Source of the DNA: Bolinopsis microptera
Taxonomy: Eukaryota > Ctenophora > Tentaculata > Lobata > Bolinopsidae
Assembly: GCF_026151205.1 (NCBI RefSeq)
Contig: NC_087075.1
Span: 9,417,303-9,481,302, forward strand
Direction of reading: 5' to 3'
DNA length: 64,000 nucleotides
The notes under the pieces are model-generated. The model did no database searches. It saw nothing but the letters and a program-made list of their open reading frames with translations, and had not been told where the DNA came from. The position numbers were made by a program, and so were the translations under genes. Below, piece after piece: positions 1-10,500 of the stretch. How positions within the stretch are numbered: the stretch's first letter is position 1; every line of letters starts with the position of its first letter.

Positions 1-369
1 AACTACAATCATATCTTCAAAATTATGGAACAGTCGACAAGACAGGATAGGGATAACCCTCTTGGGTAACCTCCTAGGATTCTTCACCAGGAACTTTCGC
101 TAAATCCCATACTAGGAACTCAATCTAGGCCCATCTCCGCATAGAGACATAACTCCCAGGCTTTGACCTTGCTCGGAAGTCCCTTGTCTGCCCGCAGAAG
201 TACTACAACAGAAGTGGGTTTGCTCCGAGACAGGTAGTGACAGCTTCAAGACTCCAGAGGTCTGTTGCATTGATATTTATTATTCTATGATTTCGTATAT
301 ACTTTGGGAGTCCTGGAATGCAGCTAGCAGGAGTTACATTCTGTGGGCACGGCGAGAAGGCCTCCCTCA

Positions 370-930
370 TTAAGTAAGAGGCCAGAAACCGTTGACCAGA
401 ACAGAGAGAGAGAGAGCGAGTTCGTCGGCAATTTCATTACCGTGTACTCCTTCGTGTCCTGGGACCCACCTAAGTTCTACTCGATGGGAGGTACCTAATG
501 TATTAAGTTGGTCTACGATGTCCAGTACTATTCTGGAGCTAATGCTAGTGCTGGTAAGCGCTTTAAGCGAGGCCTGGGAATCTGAGAAAAAGTTAATGGT
601 AAATGGTAAACCTATGTTATCATTGATCCAGATACTTGCCATGTGGATCGCAAAGAGCTCGCATTGGTAGACTGTTGCCAGCGTGCCAAGTTGGTAGCTG
701 ACTCTGTGGTACTCTTGTGCTTCTTTGATGACACAGAATCCCACTCCTTTGATTCCACTTGCTTTCGAGCCGTCTGTAAAGATCTGCCAGATGTAGGGAG
801 TAAGATTATCGATGTAGTTGATGGCAGCTTTCCTTTCTTGTATAATTACCTTGAAACGTCGATCCAGCATGGTAACCTTGGGGATATTGTCCTGAAGTGT
901 GCATCCTGTGTAAGTTATGTTAGTTATCAT
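370..930 (-). pseudogene. RNase H domain of a non-LTR retrotransposon (fragment)
   Basis: This open frame of 186 residues carries the ribonuclease HI pattern: an FTDGSK motif near residue 52, a YQCELFAI helix with the conserved Glu, FSDSQASLKAL with the second Asp, and VPGHEGVHGNEIADELA with the last acidic pair. Such domains sit at the C-terminus of some LINE polyproteins, where they remove RNA from RNA:DNA hybrids. No reverse transcriptase lies immediately upstream on this strand, so the copy is 5' truncated or rearranged. The four catalytic acidic positions appear kept. It is a mobile-element remnant rather than a host RNase H, because it ends directly in the repeated 3' arm described for 1-1965. 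Confidence 0.8.
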
Positions 931-1485
931 TTTCTCAAAGTTGTAAGCGTGTGATTTACAGTGTCCTCGCTGGTTGTAATGGTACTGTTTAGTGTTAATT
1001 CCATGTTCCTTGTAATTTAAGTCTCATTGCCGACTTAATTGCTAGAGATTTAAGTTTAAGGCTGATGGGATAAGTTATGTTACGATAATTGTTTCTCTTA
1101 CTTCATTTTAATAGGATTAGGACACATCGAAATTAGTTGGTAAAACGAGTTACCGATCATGTTACTATAACTATAGCTAACTCGGGATCCGTATTTCAAA
1201 TTAACACGGCAAATAGCTAGCACTCTCACTCCCTCTCCTAAGGTCGACGGTCGTTGGCCTCATGAGGTAATCGGAAAGCCTTCTCGCCGTGCCCTCAGAG
1301 GGCAACTCCTGCTAGCTACCCTCAAAGATTAAATAGATACCATAAACATAAACATAAATAACAATAAATATCAACGCAACAGACCTCGGGAGTCTTGAAG
1401 CTGTCGCTACCTGGTTCGGAGCAAACCTCCCTCTCCAGTTGTACACCTCTGCGGGCAGACAAGGACTCCTAAGCGAGGCCGGGAG

Positions 1486-1866
1486 ATGAGCCTAGCTAAC
1501 ATTTCCAGTGATGGGCCTGGTGAGAATTGTCTCTGTGAAGAGATGATTCTAGCTAACATTTCCAGTGCTGGGCCTGGTGAGAATTGTCTCTGTGGGAGAT
1601 GAGTCTAGCTAACATTTCCAGTGCTGGGCCTGGTGAGAATTGTCTCTGTGGAGAGATGAATCTAGCTAACATTTCCAGTGCTGGGCCTGGTGAGAATTGT
1701 CTCTGTGAAGAGATGAATCTAGCTAACATTTCCAGTGCTGGGCCTGGTGAGAATTGTCTCTGTGAAGAGATGAGTCTAGCTAACATTTCCAGTGCTGGGC
1801 CTGGTGAGAATTGTCTCTGTGAAGAGATGAGTCTAGCTAAAATTTCCAGTGCTGGGCCTGGTGAGA
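1486..1866. repeat. 57-bp minisatellite, about 6.7 units
   Basis: Units starting GAGATGA.TCTAGCTAACA and running through TTCCAGTGCTGGGCCTGGTG to GAATTGTCTCTGTG repeat with a period near 57 bp. Because 57 is divisible by three, both strands stay open and give a spurious 19-residue repeat protein (around ANISSAGPGENCLC). The array lies inside the right arm of the inverted LINE 3' ends; the left arm has only one degenerate unit, so the expansion happened after the two copies separated. Confidence 0.9.
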
Positions 1867-2098
1867 GTTCCTGATGAAGGTTCCTAGGGGAGGTTATCCA
1901 AATAAATGTTCCTTTTCCAGTCTTTTTGAAGCTGTTCCACAAATTTGAAGATGTGATTAAGTTTACTGAAATAGCCAGCTGGAGGTGCAAAGATACAAAA
2001 TTATCAATTATCAAACATGTCAATCTTACAAATGTCAACAATCCTAAAATAATTTAGAACCGAAATGTGATCCTTTGTAAGATTATATGTCCCAAAAG

Positions 2099-3241
2099 TC
2101 AAATTGACTTGTACTCAAGTATAAAGTCGAACAGTTTACTCCAATAACTACGGTCACTAGCAAGTTCTCTCAAATGAAGAATATCATCATACGACTCAAG
2201 CAAGATGAAACGCTTCCAGAGGTCAACCTTCAGGTGGTGTAGGAGGTTACGTCTGTGAGCCCCGAGTCTACCAACTTCACTACACATCTCGACAGCAAAA
2301 CACAGCGCAGCTTGAGCTGGTGATCTTTCATCGCTCCTCAGTATGTGTCCTAGCATCTTCCACCTAGATAACTCAGCACGCTCAGACATAGGGGTAGAGT
2401 TACTCTGTTTGTAGAGGGTATCTTTGGACATCATACTGCGTGGCCAGCTGACATTCATGATCTTTCTGAGGTGGTTACGGTGACATGCATCTAGTTTGTC
2501 CCAGTACGATTTAGGCATTCCCCAGCAACTAGAGTTATACATGAGGATAGATACTACTTGGGTCTCATAGACCTTCAGCTTCTTCTGTAGGGGGATCTTA
2601 CTCTGGCACCAGACCTTCTTGAAATTCTGAAATGCTACATTGGCTAACATGATTCTTCTGGTGACATCTTTCCTACTTTCTAGCAGAGAACCCAATAACT
2701 TGCTACTGCACCATTCTTCATTCATTCTAAGGGGTTTACCATCATCCATGACCTCATCTTTCCCAGCTATGTAGACGTGTACAAACTCTGTCTTTGATTC
2801 ATTAATATTCAGATTCCACTCTTTGAACACCTTAGTAGCGATAGGGAGGAGGGCTTCTAGAGCATCTTTGTCTTCACCAAGATAGTCGATGTCATCAGAG
2901 TAGGCATCTTCTTCAGGCATGCCACTAGGGCTTATAGGAGGGGTTGGGCGCAGCGTCACGGCACGCAGGTGGTAGCAGGCACCAGCTAGAGTGATTGTGA
3001 AACAGAGGCCTGAAACACTATCACCTTGGGGTCCTCCATTGGTGCTGATGAATTCAAGGGAGGTAGCATTGTTGACTCGCACCTTGATCTTGGTGTTGCT
3101 CAGGAGGAATCTCACTAGTCTGATCTCATCTCTTGTGCACCCTGCGTCCTCTAGGAGGTTGAGCAAAGTCTGCCTACTGATTGTATCGAAGGCACTGGAC
3201 ATGTCTAGGCCCATCTTGTGGAAAGATACAAAAAAGAACAA
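2099..3241 (-). pseudogene. Non-LTR retrotransposon reverse transcriptase (5' truncated)
   Basis: This 380-residue frame is the palm and thumb part of a LINE reverse transcriptase. Visible landmarks are GLDMSSAFDTISR (motif A with the first Asp), NGGPQGDSVSG (motif B), YSDDIDYL (the YxDD catalytic loop) and a long C-terminal region with KLLGSLLESRKDV and CWGMPKSYWDKLDACHR. Endonuclease and finger domains are missing, so the copy is 5' truncated just upstream of motif A. The clade was not resolved. It lies beside, but is not proven to belong with, the RNase H fragment at 370-930. Confidence 0.85.
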
Positions 3242-3261
3242 ATAATAATAAATAAAAAGAA

Positions 3262-3561
3262 AGGGTGCAGGATGTTCAGCTCGTCTAAATACCGATGGAA
3301 ATTATTCCGTAGGCTCTAAAATGACTCGCCCTGATCCAGTCTTATCCTTTAATTGGTCATAACTCCCTAGCTGAATTAGCTCTAAATTGTCGGATTAGAA
3401 CCAGTGAATCTGAACTTTAGTTTGCCATTTTTGAGATTCAAGCAAATCGAGGATATTCAAAGGGTGCAGGATGTTCAGCTCGTCAAAATAGCGATGAAAA
3501 TTATTTCGTAGGCCCTAAAATTAGTCGTCCAGATCCAGTCTTATCCTTAAATTGGACATAG
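3262..3561. repeat. Direct repeat, period about 197 bp
   Basis: The block beginning AAAGGGTGCAGGATGTTCAG occurs at 3262 and again at about 3459, followed by matching text (GATCCAGTCTTATCCTT, AATTGG.CATA). The second unit is truncated at about 100 bp. It looks like a two-unit satellite fragment or the tail of a dispersed repeat. No coding content is evident. Confidence 0.7.
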
Positions 3562-3577
3562 TAACATTGCTTACAGT

Positions 3578-3655
3578 TACTGGGCCGCGCTCAGCCTGTC
3601 ATTCCGCCGAATCTCTATTATGTTTATGAACATAATAGCCTGAGGTCCCCAAGCA
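3578..3655. repeat. Short dispersed repeat, inverted copy near 14450-14524
   Basis: The segment with CTCAGCCTGTCATTCCGCC and CATAATAGCCTGAGGTCCCC recurs in inverted orientation at about 14450-14524 inside an intron of the large receptor gene. It is a mobile-element fragment of unknown class. Confidence 0.6.
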
Positions 3656-3748
3656 AAACATTGCTAGTGTATGTTTCACATAGCCATGTGTATACGCGTA
3701 CTGCGTGACGCGCTTGTTTCACAAGTATAGAATATTATATGTCAATAT

Positions 3749-6437
3749 CACCCCCCGCGCGTGAGGGCACGTTTTTGCTAGTATGTAGTAATTTGCGACA
3801 TTACTTTATGGATATCGAATCTCGCGACTTCAACGAAGTGCCGGGGACAAGTTTTCAATAATTCATAAACTTTTCAGTTCCTATCGTTTTAAGCATCGTT
3901 AGGGCTTTCCCAGAAACTAACTCTCATCATCCTAGGATAACCATGTGTCGCACAGCACTTGTTTCAGTAGAGAGTGTACTCGCCTTTACGAGAGAATGAC
4001 GTGTACGTTTCGGTCACCTGCGGAAAAAGGAAGTGAGATATCGAAAATCTGAGATAAACCCGATCGATAAAATCCTTTCAGGTAGGTGCTAGTCAAGGTT
4101 TCATCTCTTTAGACATTAAGATGGCTTCAAACACCTCACAAAAAGTTTTCAAAAGTAAAATTTACTCGCGACTTTCAAAAACCACCATAAACGTGCCCTC
4201 ATAGATTTTTGAGGGCAAGTTTTTGAGCGCGCTGCGTGACTTTGTCTGAGCAACAGCAAGACGTATAGTTACAATCTCGCAACTATGAACAGACAAGGAA
4301 AATATTGTATTAATATCTGTCAAAGGAATTTAATGTATTTTAACAACTTGTTCTAATAATGCTAATAACTAATCGATGAACCTCATAAATGGTCGGCCCG
4401 GTGTGAGTGTATAGTATGGATTGTGCTCTGACATCTGAAATGGGGCGCTGTTATTGGTTAATACAGCGGCCAATCAGGATCGAGCTGGTTTGTGGCTGCA
4501 GTCCAAATTTAGGATCATATCTGATTAGGTACCTAATTAGTGATTATGCACTTTAAAGTAAGATTAACTCGGTATTCACAATCCACATGATTAAATCGCT
4601 ACATTTTGCAAATCAGCTGATATTTGTAACTTTAAAAAATAGTTGTAACTTATATATTTATACAGGTCCCCGGTTTAACAAGCATTCAGGATAGAAGAAC
4701 CAGCAGCGGTTAATGACACTAAAACAGAGGTGGAGAACAGTAAGAACAGCAGAAAGAGTGGAGTGAGATAAATATCTTTTCTTTTTCTGCACTGGTTTCT
4801 GATACTCAACAGTTATTCAAGAAAATTCTGGCCTGGGTTATGTTTTAAAATTAGATATAGCCAGGCCCATGTCAGTTTTGTTTATGTTCTATTTATCATG
4901 AAAAATGATTGTGCTCGGAGTGATCTGGGCAAAAAATTAATGCGAACTTCACGGGGAATCGAACGTGCGACCACTCCGCGAGGAGATCGACGCTCTAGCC
5001 GTCACGCCACTCGGGATATACACTAATTAAAATTGTGATGTCTATATAGTGCTTATTTGGCAGAAATTAGTACAGTATACAATCCTCAATTTTGAGTTTG
5101 TTATGATTGTAATTGGGAAGTGGGAACATTAAACAACTCTTCTGCATTTAATTGGAACTGTCTGTACAGTGTACACGATAAAATACATTGGGTAATTACG
5201 AAGATTGTGTACAGTGCATTCGGGGGCTTTGCTTTTGACTGATTTATTTTCCGGACAGTTCTTGGAAGTTCAATTAAAACCAGTGCAGTAGAAGAGTAAA
5301 CTTGCATGAGAGTTAAAATGGTACTATTATAATTTGTGTTGTCAGATAATTTCAGTTTTCACTTTGATACATTGGTATGTGATTTATATGCTGATTACAG
5401 ATTACTGATAAAGATTGTTACATGTACAATTCAGAAAAATGTGTACATCAAATGAGAGTCTAACTGTCTTTTCATTTCACCTCTTAACTGACAAGTGACA
5501 TGTCAGAAACATGAGTCGTCTTATAATGATACAAACACTATATAGTATATAATAATATGATTTTCTCGTTAAGTAGTCAGCTTGACCTTGGTTGGTTGCA
5601 GACAATTGTTAATGTGGATTGTGAATACCGAGTTAATCTTACTTTAAAGTGCATAATCACTAATTAGGTACCTAATCAGATATGATCCTAAATTTGGACT
5701 GCAGCCACAAACCAGCTCGATCCTGATTGGCCGCTGTATTAACCAATAACAGCGCCCCATTTCAGAGCACAATCCATACTATACACTCACACCGGGCCGA
5801 CCATTTATGAGGTTCATCGATTAGTTATTAGCATTATTAGAACAAGTTGTTAAAATACATTAAATTCCTTTGACAGATATTAATACAATATTTTCCTTGT
5901 CTGTTCATAGTTGCGAGATTGTAACTATACGTCTTGCTGTTGCTCAGACAAAGTCACGCAGCGCGCTCAAAAACTTGCCCTCAAAAATTTATGAGGGCAC
6001 GTTTATGGTGGTTTTTGAAAGTCGCGAGTAAATTTTACTTTTGAAAACTTTTTGTGAGGTGTTTGAAGCCATCTTAATGTCTAAAGAGATGAAACCTTGA
6101 CTAGCACCTACCTGAAAGGATTTTATCGATCGGGTTTATCTCAGATTTTCGATATCTCACTTCCTTTTTCCGCAGGTGACCGAAACGTACACGTCATTCT
6201 TTCGTAAAGGCGAGTACACTCTCTACTGAAACAAGTGCTGTGCGACACATGATTATCCTAGGATGATGAGAGTTAGTTTATGGGAAAGCCCTAACGATGC
6301 TTAAAACGATAGGAACTGAAAAGTTTATGAATTATTGAAAACTTGTCCCCGGCACTTCGTTGAAGTCGCGAGATTCGATATCCATAAAGTAATGTCGCAA
6401 ATTACTAGCAAAAACGTGCCCTCACGCGCGGGGGGTG
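3749..6437. mobile_element. Foldback DNA transposon with arms of about 830 bp, AATAT target duplication
   Basis: The left arm 3749-4588 and the right arm 5612-6437 are near-perfect inverted copies; they differ by a few substitutions and small indels, for example 7 extra bases in the left arm near 4431. The termini read CACCCCCCGCGCGTGAGGGC inward from both ends. The 5 bases AATAT flank both sides (3744-3748 and 6438-6442), a convincing target-site duplication. A terminal CAC plus a 5-bp duplication is reminiscent of Transib elements, but no transposase is present, so the superfamily is uncertain. The spacer of about 1 kb has no substantial ORF; it holds a tRNA-like fragment. Confidence 0.88.
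4942..5021 (-). other. tRNA-like fragment (probable SINE head)
   Basis: On the minus strand the text GAGTGGCGTGACGGCTAGAG resembles an RNA polymerase III A box and CGTTCGATTCC a B box, about 35 bases apart, within an 80-nt tRNA-sized block. The T-arm stem does not pair properly and the acceptor stem is not convincing. It is more likely a tRNA-derived SINE remnant inside the foldback spacer than a working tRNA gene. Confidence 0.5.
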
Positions 6438-7414
6438 AATATGCTCCTGTGCCGCCTTCGGCGGTCGCGCGCTACTGCAAGCGAGAGGGCTCTGGTTAGA
6501 GCAAAGTGTATGTGATGGATATCCAGCTTATGAATGATATGATATATATCATATCATTCATAAGCTCAAGGGGTACGATATCTTAACATTGCTAGACCTA
6601 AGTCACATGCCAACTAACTAACTAACTGTTGAGGACTGGATCTTTTAAACTAAAGGTCTGGTCAACTAAAGCTCTTAAATTTCGAACAGGCTCGTTCGTT
6701 CTTATAAAGTTATAGAAAACATTATTGAACTAACCCCATGTAGTAATGTTTGAGCAGCTTTATAACTCAGCTAAAGACCTACCTAATTGAAGAAAATTCA
6801 CTGCGCGTTTGTCGTACATTAACTAATGTTAGGCATGTGCGTGATCGCACCTTTCGCAACATTTTACTGTGGTGGAACTCCGAACTAACTATAAATTCAT
6901 AAAGAGCTAACCATAAAGAATCGCTCTATTTTAAATCTACGGCATAAGCTGCAGATAATTTAGCATTATATTTGGTATGATTTCGATTTCATCAAAAAAG
7001 TTAACGTCCAAGCAATCAGCTGCTTTCTCACAAAGTCAAAAGTGTCATCTCAAATACTTGTTATCACACCAAATATAGGCAAACGTTAACAAAGGTTAAC
7101 TTTATTTTTAGCTGACTCATCTTTCTAGCTTTAATGGAACTATGTGTCATTCTGGTGCAGCGGTCACTCTCATTTTAAAATTTTAGTTGTAGTTCGGTTA
7201 TAGCTTTATCAAAGCCACTTCAATTTTTGGTAAGAAAAACGAGTCAAATTTTCAAGCTGATTATATTACACTGTTCATATCATCCAAACTAAACTTTAAG
7301 GATAAAGTGCAAGCTGACTCGTTTATAAGTTTATAGTTTCTCCGTAGAGATGATTGTTAAGACTTAAATATGTAATAAGCTTGAAAATCTATAATTATGA
7401 TCATTGTTTTTCAG
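6438..7414. other. Intergenic region upstream of the large receptor gene
   Basis: This is AT-rich sequence between the foldback element and the first recognised exon. The clear structure in it is the perfect palindrome at 6525-6566. No ORF or domain-bearing sequence was found. Any promoter of the receptor gene should lie here or in an unseen upstream exon, but no TATA box or initiator could be assigned with confidence. Confidence 0.4.
6525..6566. repeat. Perfect 42-bp palindrome
   Basis: The 21-base half-site starting AGCTTATGAATGATATG is followed directly by its exact reverse complement, with no spacer. It could form a hairpin or cruciform, or be the relic of a very short inverted-repeat element. 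Confidence 0.95.
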
Positions 7415-7532
7415 AGAATCAGATATACAAAGGAAAACTGCAATCTTTCAGTTAGTACAAAAGGAATGGTCATGATTTGGAATCATTTACTGACAAAAAC
7501 CTTTTTTCTTCTTTTTGTTGGAAACTACATAG
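7415..7532 (+). CDS. Receptor exon 1: 5' leader and signal peptide
   Basis: An AG acceptor after a T-rich run ends at 7414, so this may be the second exon of the transcript. The ATG at 7466 opens MVMIWNHLLTKTFFLLFVG, a short basic head followed by a hydrophobic core, typical of a secretory signal. The donor G|GTGAGG at 7532 leaves phase 1, which fits the acceptor at 8948. An in-frame second ATG two codons later is an alternative start. Confidence 0.65.
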
Positions 7533-10500
7533 GTGAGGTACAGGTTTTGCTAATGATCGCATCTAATCGAATAAAAAGTTAAAATTTGTTAGATAGTTCA
7601 ATTTCTACATAATAATAATTTTCGAATGGCTATATTATACTATACAGGTGGAACAACCTATTCAGTTTTGCCAATGATTATACATACACTTCATATCATT
7701 CATGATCGCAAAATTATGGTTACAATTAATATACACACACATTTATAAGTCATATATCCGGATCCCGGTGGCACCATGGAGGCAATCTCGTGGCACTATG
7801 ACGGCACTGTTGTGGCACTGTCGTGGCACTGTCGTGGTACTGTCGTGGCACTGTCGTGGTACTGTCGTGGCACTGTCGTGGCACTGTCGTGGCACTGTCG
7901 TGGCACTGTCGTGGCACTGTCGTGGCACTGTCGTGGCACTGTCGTGGCACTGTCGTGGCACCATGGCAGCACTCTCACGGCACTCTCGCGGCACTCTCGC
8001 GGCACTCTCGTTGCACTATGGCGGCACTCTCGCGGCACCATGGCAGCACTCTCGTGGCACTATGTGGCACTCTCGCGGAACTCTCGCGGCACTCTCGTGT
8101 CACTATGGCGGCACTATGGCGGCACCATAGGTACAGGATCTTTATTCTGGTAGTTGAAATTCGACATCTAGCGCTAGATCATGACACTAGATGACACTAG
8201 ATTATATCACACTGCAGTTATTGTTCAGCTGTTCTCTACATTTCTTCTAGCCCGCCTGCCTCTTTTTCAACCCCACTCAGATAACCTCGTTCTCCTCGCC
8301 CTCTTCTCGACGCTCCCGTTCCAGATCTCCTCTACCACCTCCTACTCCACCCGAAGCACGGCGTATTCGACTGAGAAGAAGATATCGCGCAGAACTTGGT
8401 TCTGGAAACGCCCCATCGCGGGGCTATAGATCCTAGATGCAGCCAAGCTCGACAAACTGCATGTGCAGTATAGCTTCTGTTGAAAACATCCCATGATCTT
8501 GAAACTCGTCGTTATAGCTGGCGTACTTGAAAGATCCGGAAGTGTGGACCATCACTGATGCTATTTCCCTATGAAGCTCGTTTTATATGCGGTATGCCAT
8601 CTTCTGTGAGATGATTGCAATGTACAACGTAAGAACGTAGCATTCACACAACTCAAGTTAATACCCAAGTCAGAACGCCATACATAGTAAATAAAGAGTA
8701 ATGCTTTTATGACACAAGGTAGTGTGATTCTCCTAGCTTCTTAGGCTTTTGATTTTTGAATGAACATGATTAAAAGTTTGCACTATGTCGCCAGAGTGCC
8801 GGCATAGTGCCACGAGAGTGCCGCCATAGTGCGCGAGAGTGCAGCCATGGTGCCATCAGGATCCGGAATCCGGATGTATGACCCATTTATATATTATGGC
8901 ATACCCCCTGTATATATAAACATTAAACAACTCAGGGAATGCTACAGAATGGGAGTTTCATAAAGCAAAACTGGTTAACAAAACTTCAATAACTAAATCA
9001 GTTATAGAATCTTCAAGTAGAGGCCTACTCTTGGTTACCTGGCATGGAAAAAATGGAAGGAGTATAACTGGTCGAGTGTGTCCTAACAATTTTAATTTAG
9101 GGAAAGCTAATATCTTTTGTCGTTATTTTGGAAATAAGGGAGGAAATTGGGAGAGTCTTCAGCCCGATTTATTTGCTTTTGTGTAAGTCTATATTGCTTA
9201 ACTGTCATTGCAACAACCTTTATTTCGACGAATCTTTTTTTTAATTTAATCGACTATTTAAGTTTTAACCGAAGAAAGATACAATATCTCGAAACCTAAA
9301 ACGTTGATGTCTGCCACCATAGAAATTTAAAAAGACCTTCACGTTTCATATATATGCAACCTGATACTAGAATTTTCCATTTGATTTATAGTGCATGGAG
9401 GTCGGTAAACAGAAAGCCGCTATTCGTCACAAACGATGTCAGTTCTACAAAGAAAGATGAAATGAAGGCCGGGATGATTGAAGTTGAATGTGATTCTAAT
9501 GCTGGTGTCACTCTCCAATGTGATGAAAATTCAGGTTATTGTAATATTATTATTAATACAAAAAAGACACACTATAATTACTTTATCGGTAATCGGACCC
9601 TATTTGGGCGAATATTATAGTTGGATAGACATTTAATTTTGGGCAAACTTAATTATGAAAACAAAACTTTCTTTGATCGACGTACATGGTAGCTATAAGC
9701 TGGACTTTTTATAATTTTATATGAGTGGTCGTCGCGTGAGTGCTAAGCCCTCCAGAGTCCAATAAGGTGGAAACAGTAAACTATAGAGTGGGACAATCAT
9801 TTGTTGAATAGTTGTCAACATTTAGATAGTTTTAAGAGCAGATTTAGGTCCTTATTCCGTGATCAATTTCCATCATAAAGTGCTTACTGCTTTTATACCA
9901 TTTATCGTCACTACATACTATAAAACCATTAATTTTAGCTGAGCTTTTAATTTTCCGGGTTTTTATTTCGACCGAAATCCGGAGAAAATGTGTGTCCCGA
10001 AAATAAATTCTGTTTATATTATAAATCAAGAGGCTTGCATATAATGAACATATTGAACATATTATACAATTGTTGCAACAAATTCTCGTAAGAATTATCA
10101 TCTTTGTCGAACCTTAATTGAACCTTACTGGTTTAAAAACCTACACCCTTAATGAAGCAAACCGAAGTTCTGTAATTTTTCAAATCATTAATACAAAATC
10201 GATAGATATGTGGAGTCCGGCGGTACGTGGTGAGCGAATACTTGCAGAACTGGATGCTTCCTATCTACACATAAAAACGGACAGTATTGTGGGAAGTGGA
10301 GAGACGTCGGTGATATGGTTTTATGAGGGAGAAACTCAGATAGGTGGTTTCAGCATCTTCTTCTCCGCAAATATTATATCATACATGTTGGGATTCTGCC
10401 AGGACAAAGCATATCATCTCTTCGACACAACCGTACCAACAGAACAAGACAAAGAGTGGGTTATCGAGAAACGCGGTCCTAGGACAAATGTGTATTGTAA

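Larger units (their letters stand above)
1..1965. repeat. Inverted pair of LINE-type 3' ends flanking an RNase H ORF
   Basis: The stretch 1 to about 375, read on the minus strand, matches about 1268 to 1965 read on the plus strand. Shared blocks include the end motif CTGTTCCA..TTTGAAG, TCTGCGGGCAGACAAG, GAGTCTTGAAGCTGTC and TTCTCGCCGTGCCC. The right arm is longer only because a 57-bp minisatellite has expanded inside it. The RNase H ORF at 370-930 abuts the left arm, so the arms look like two 3' untranslated ends of the same retroelement family lying in opposite orientation. Similarity was judged by eye. Confidence 0.7.

Noticed and set aside
1553-2041. 19-residue-repeat protein on either strand
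   Set aside because: It arises from the 57-bp minisatellite, whose period is a multiple of three; there is no start context or domain.
4942-5021. Functional tRNA gene
   Set aside because: A- and B-box-like motifs are present, but the T-arm and acceptor stems do not pair; a SINE relic is more likely.
7702-8194. Several overlapping long ORFs on both strands
   Set aside because: They are translations of the 11-bp minisatellite; all frames are open because of the repeat, and there is no codon-like pattern.
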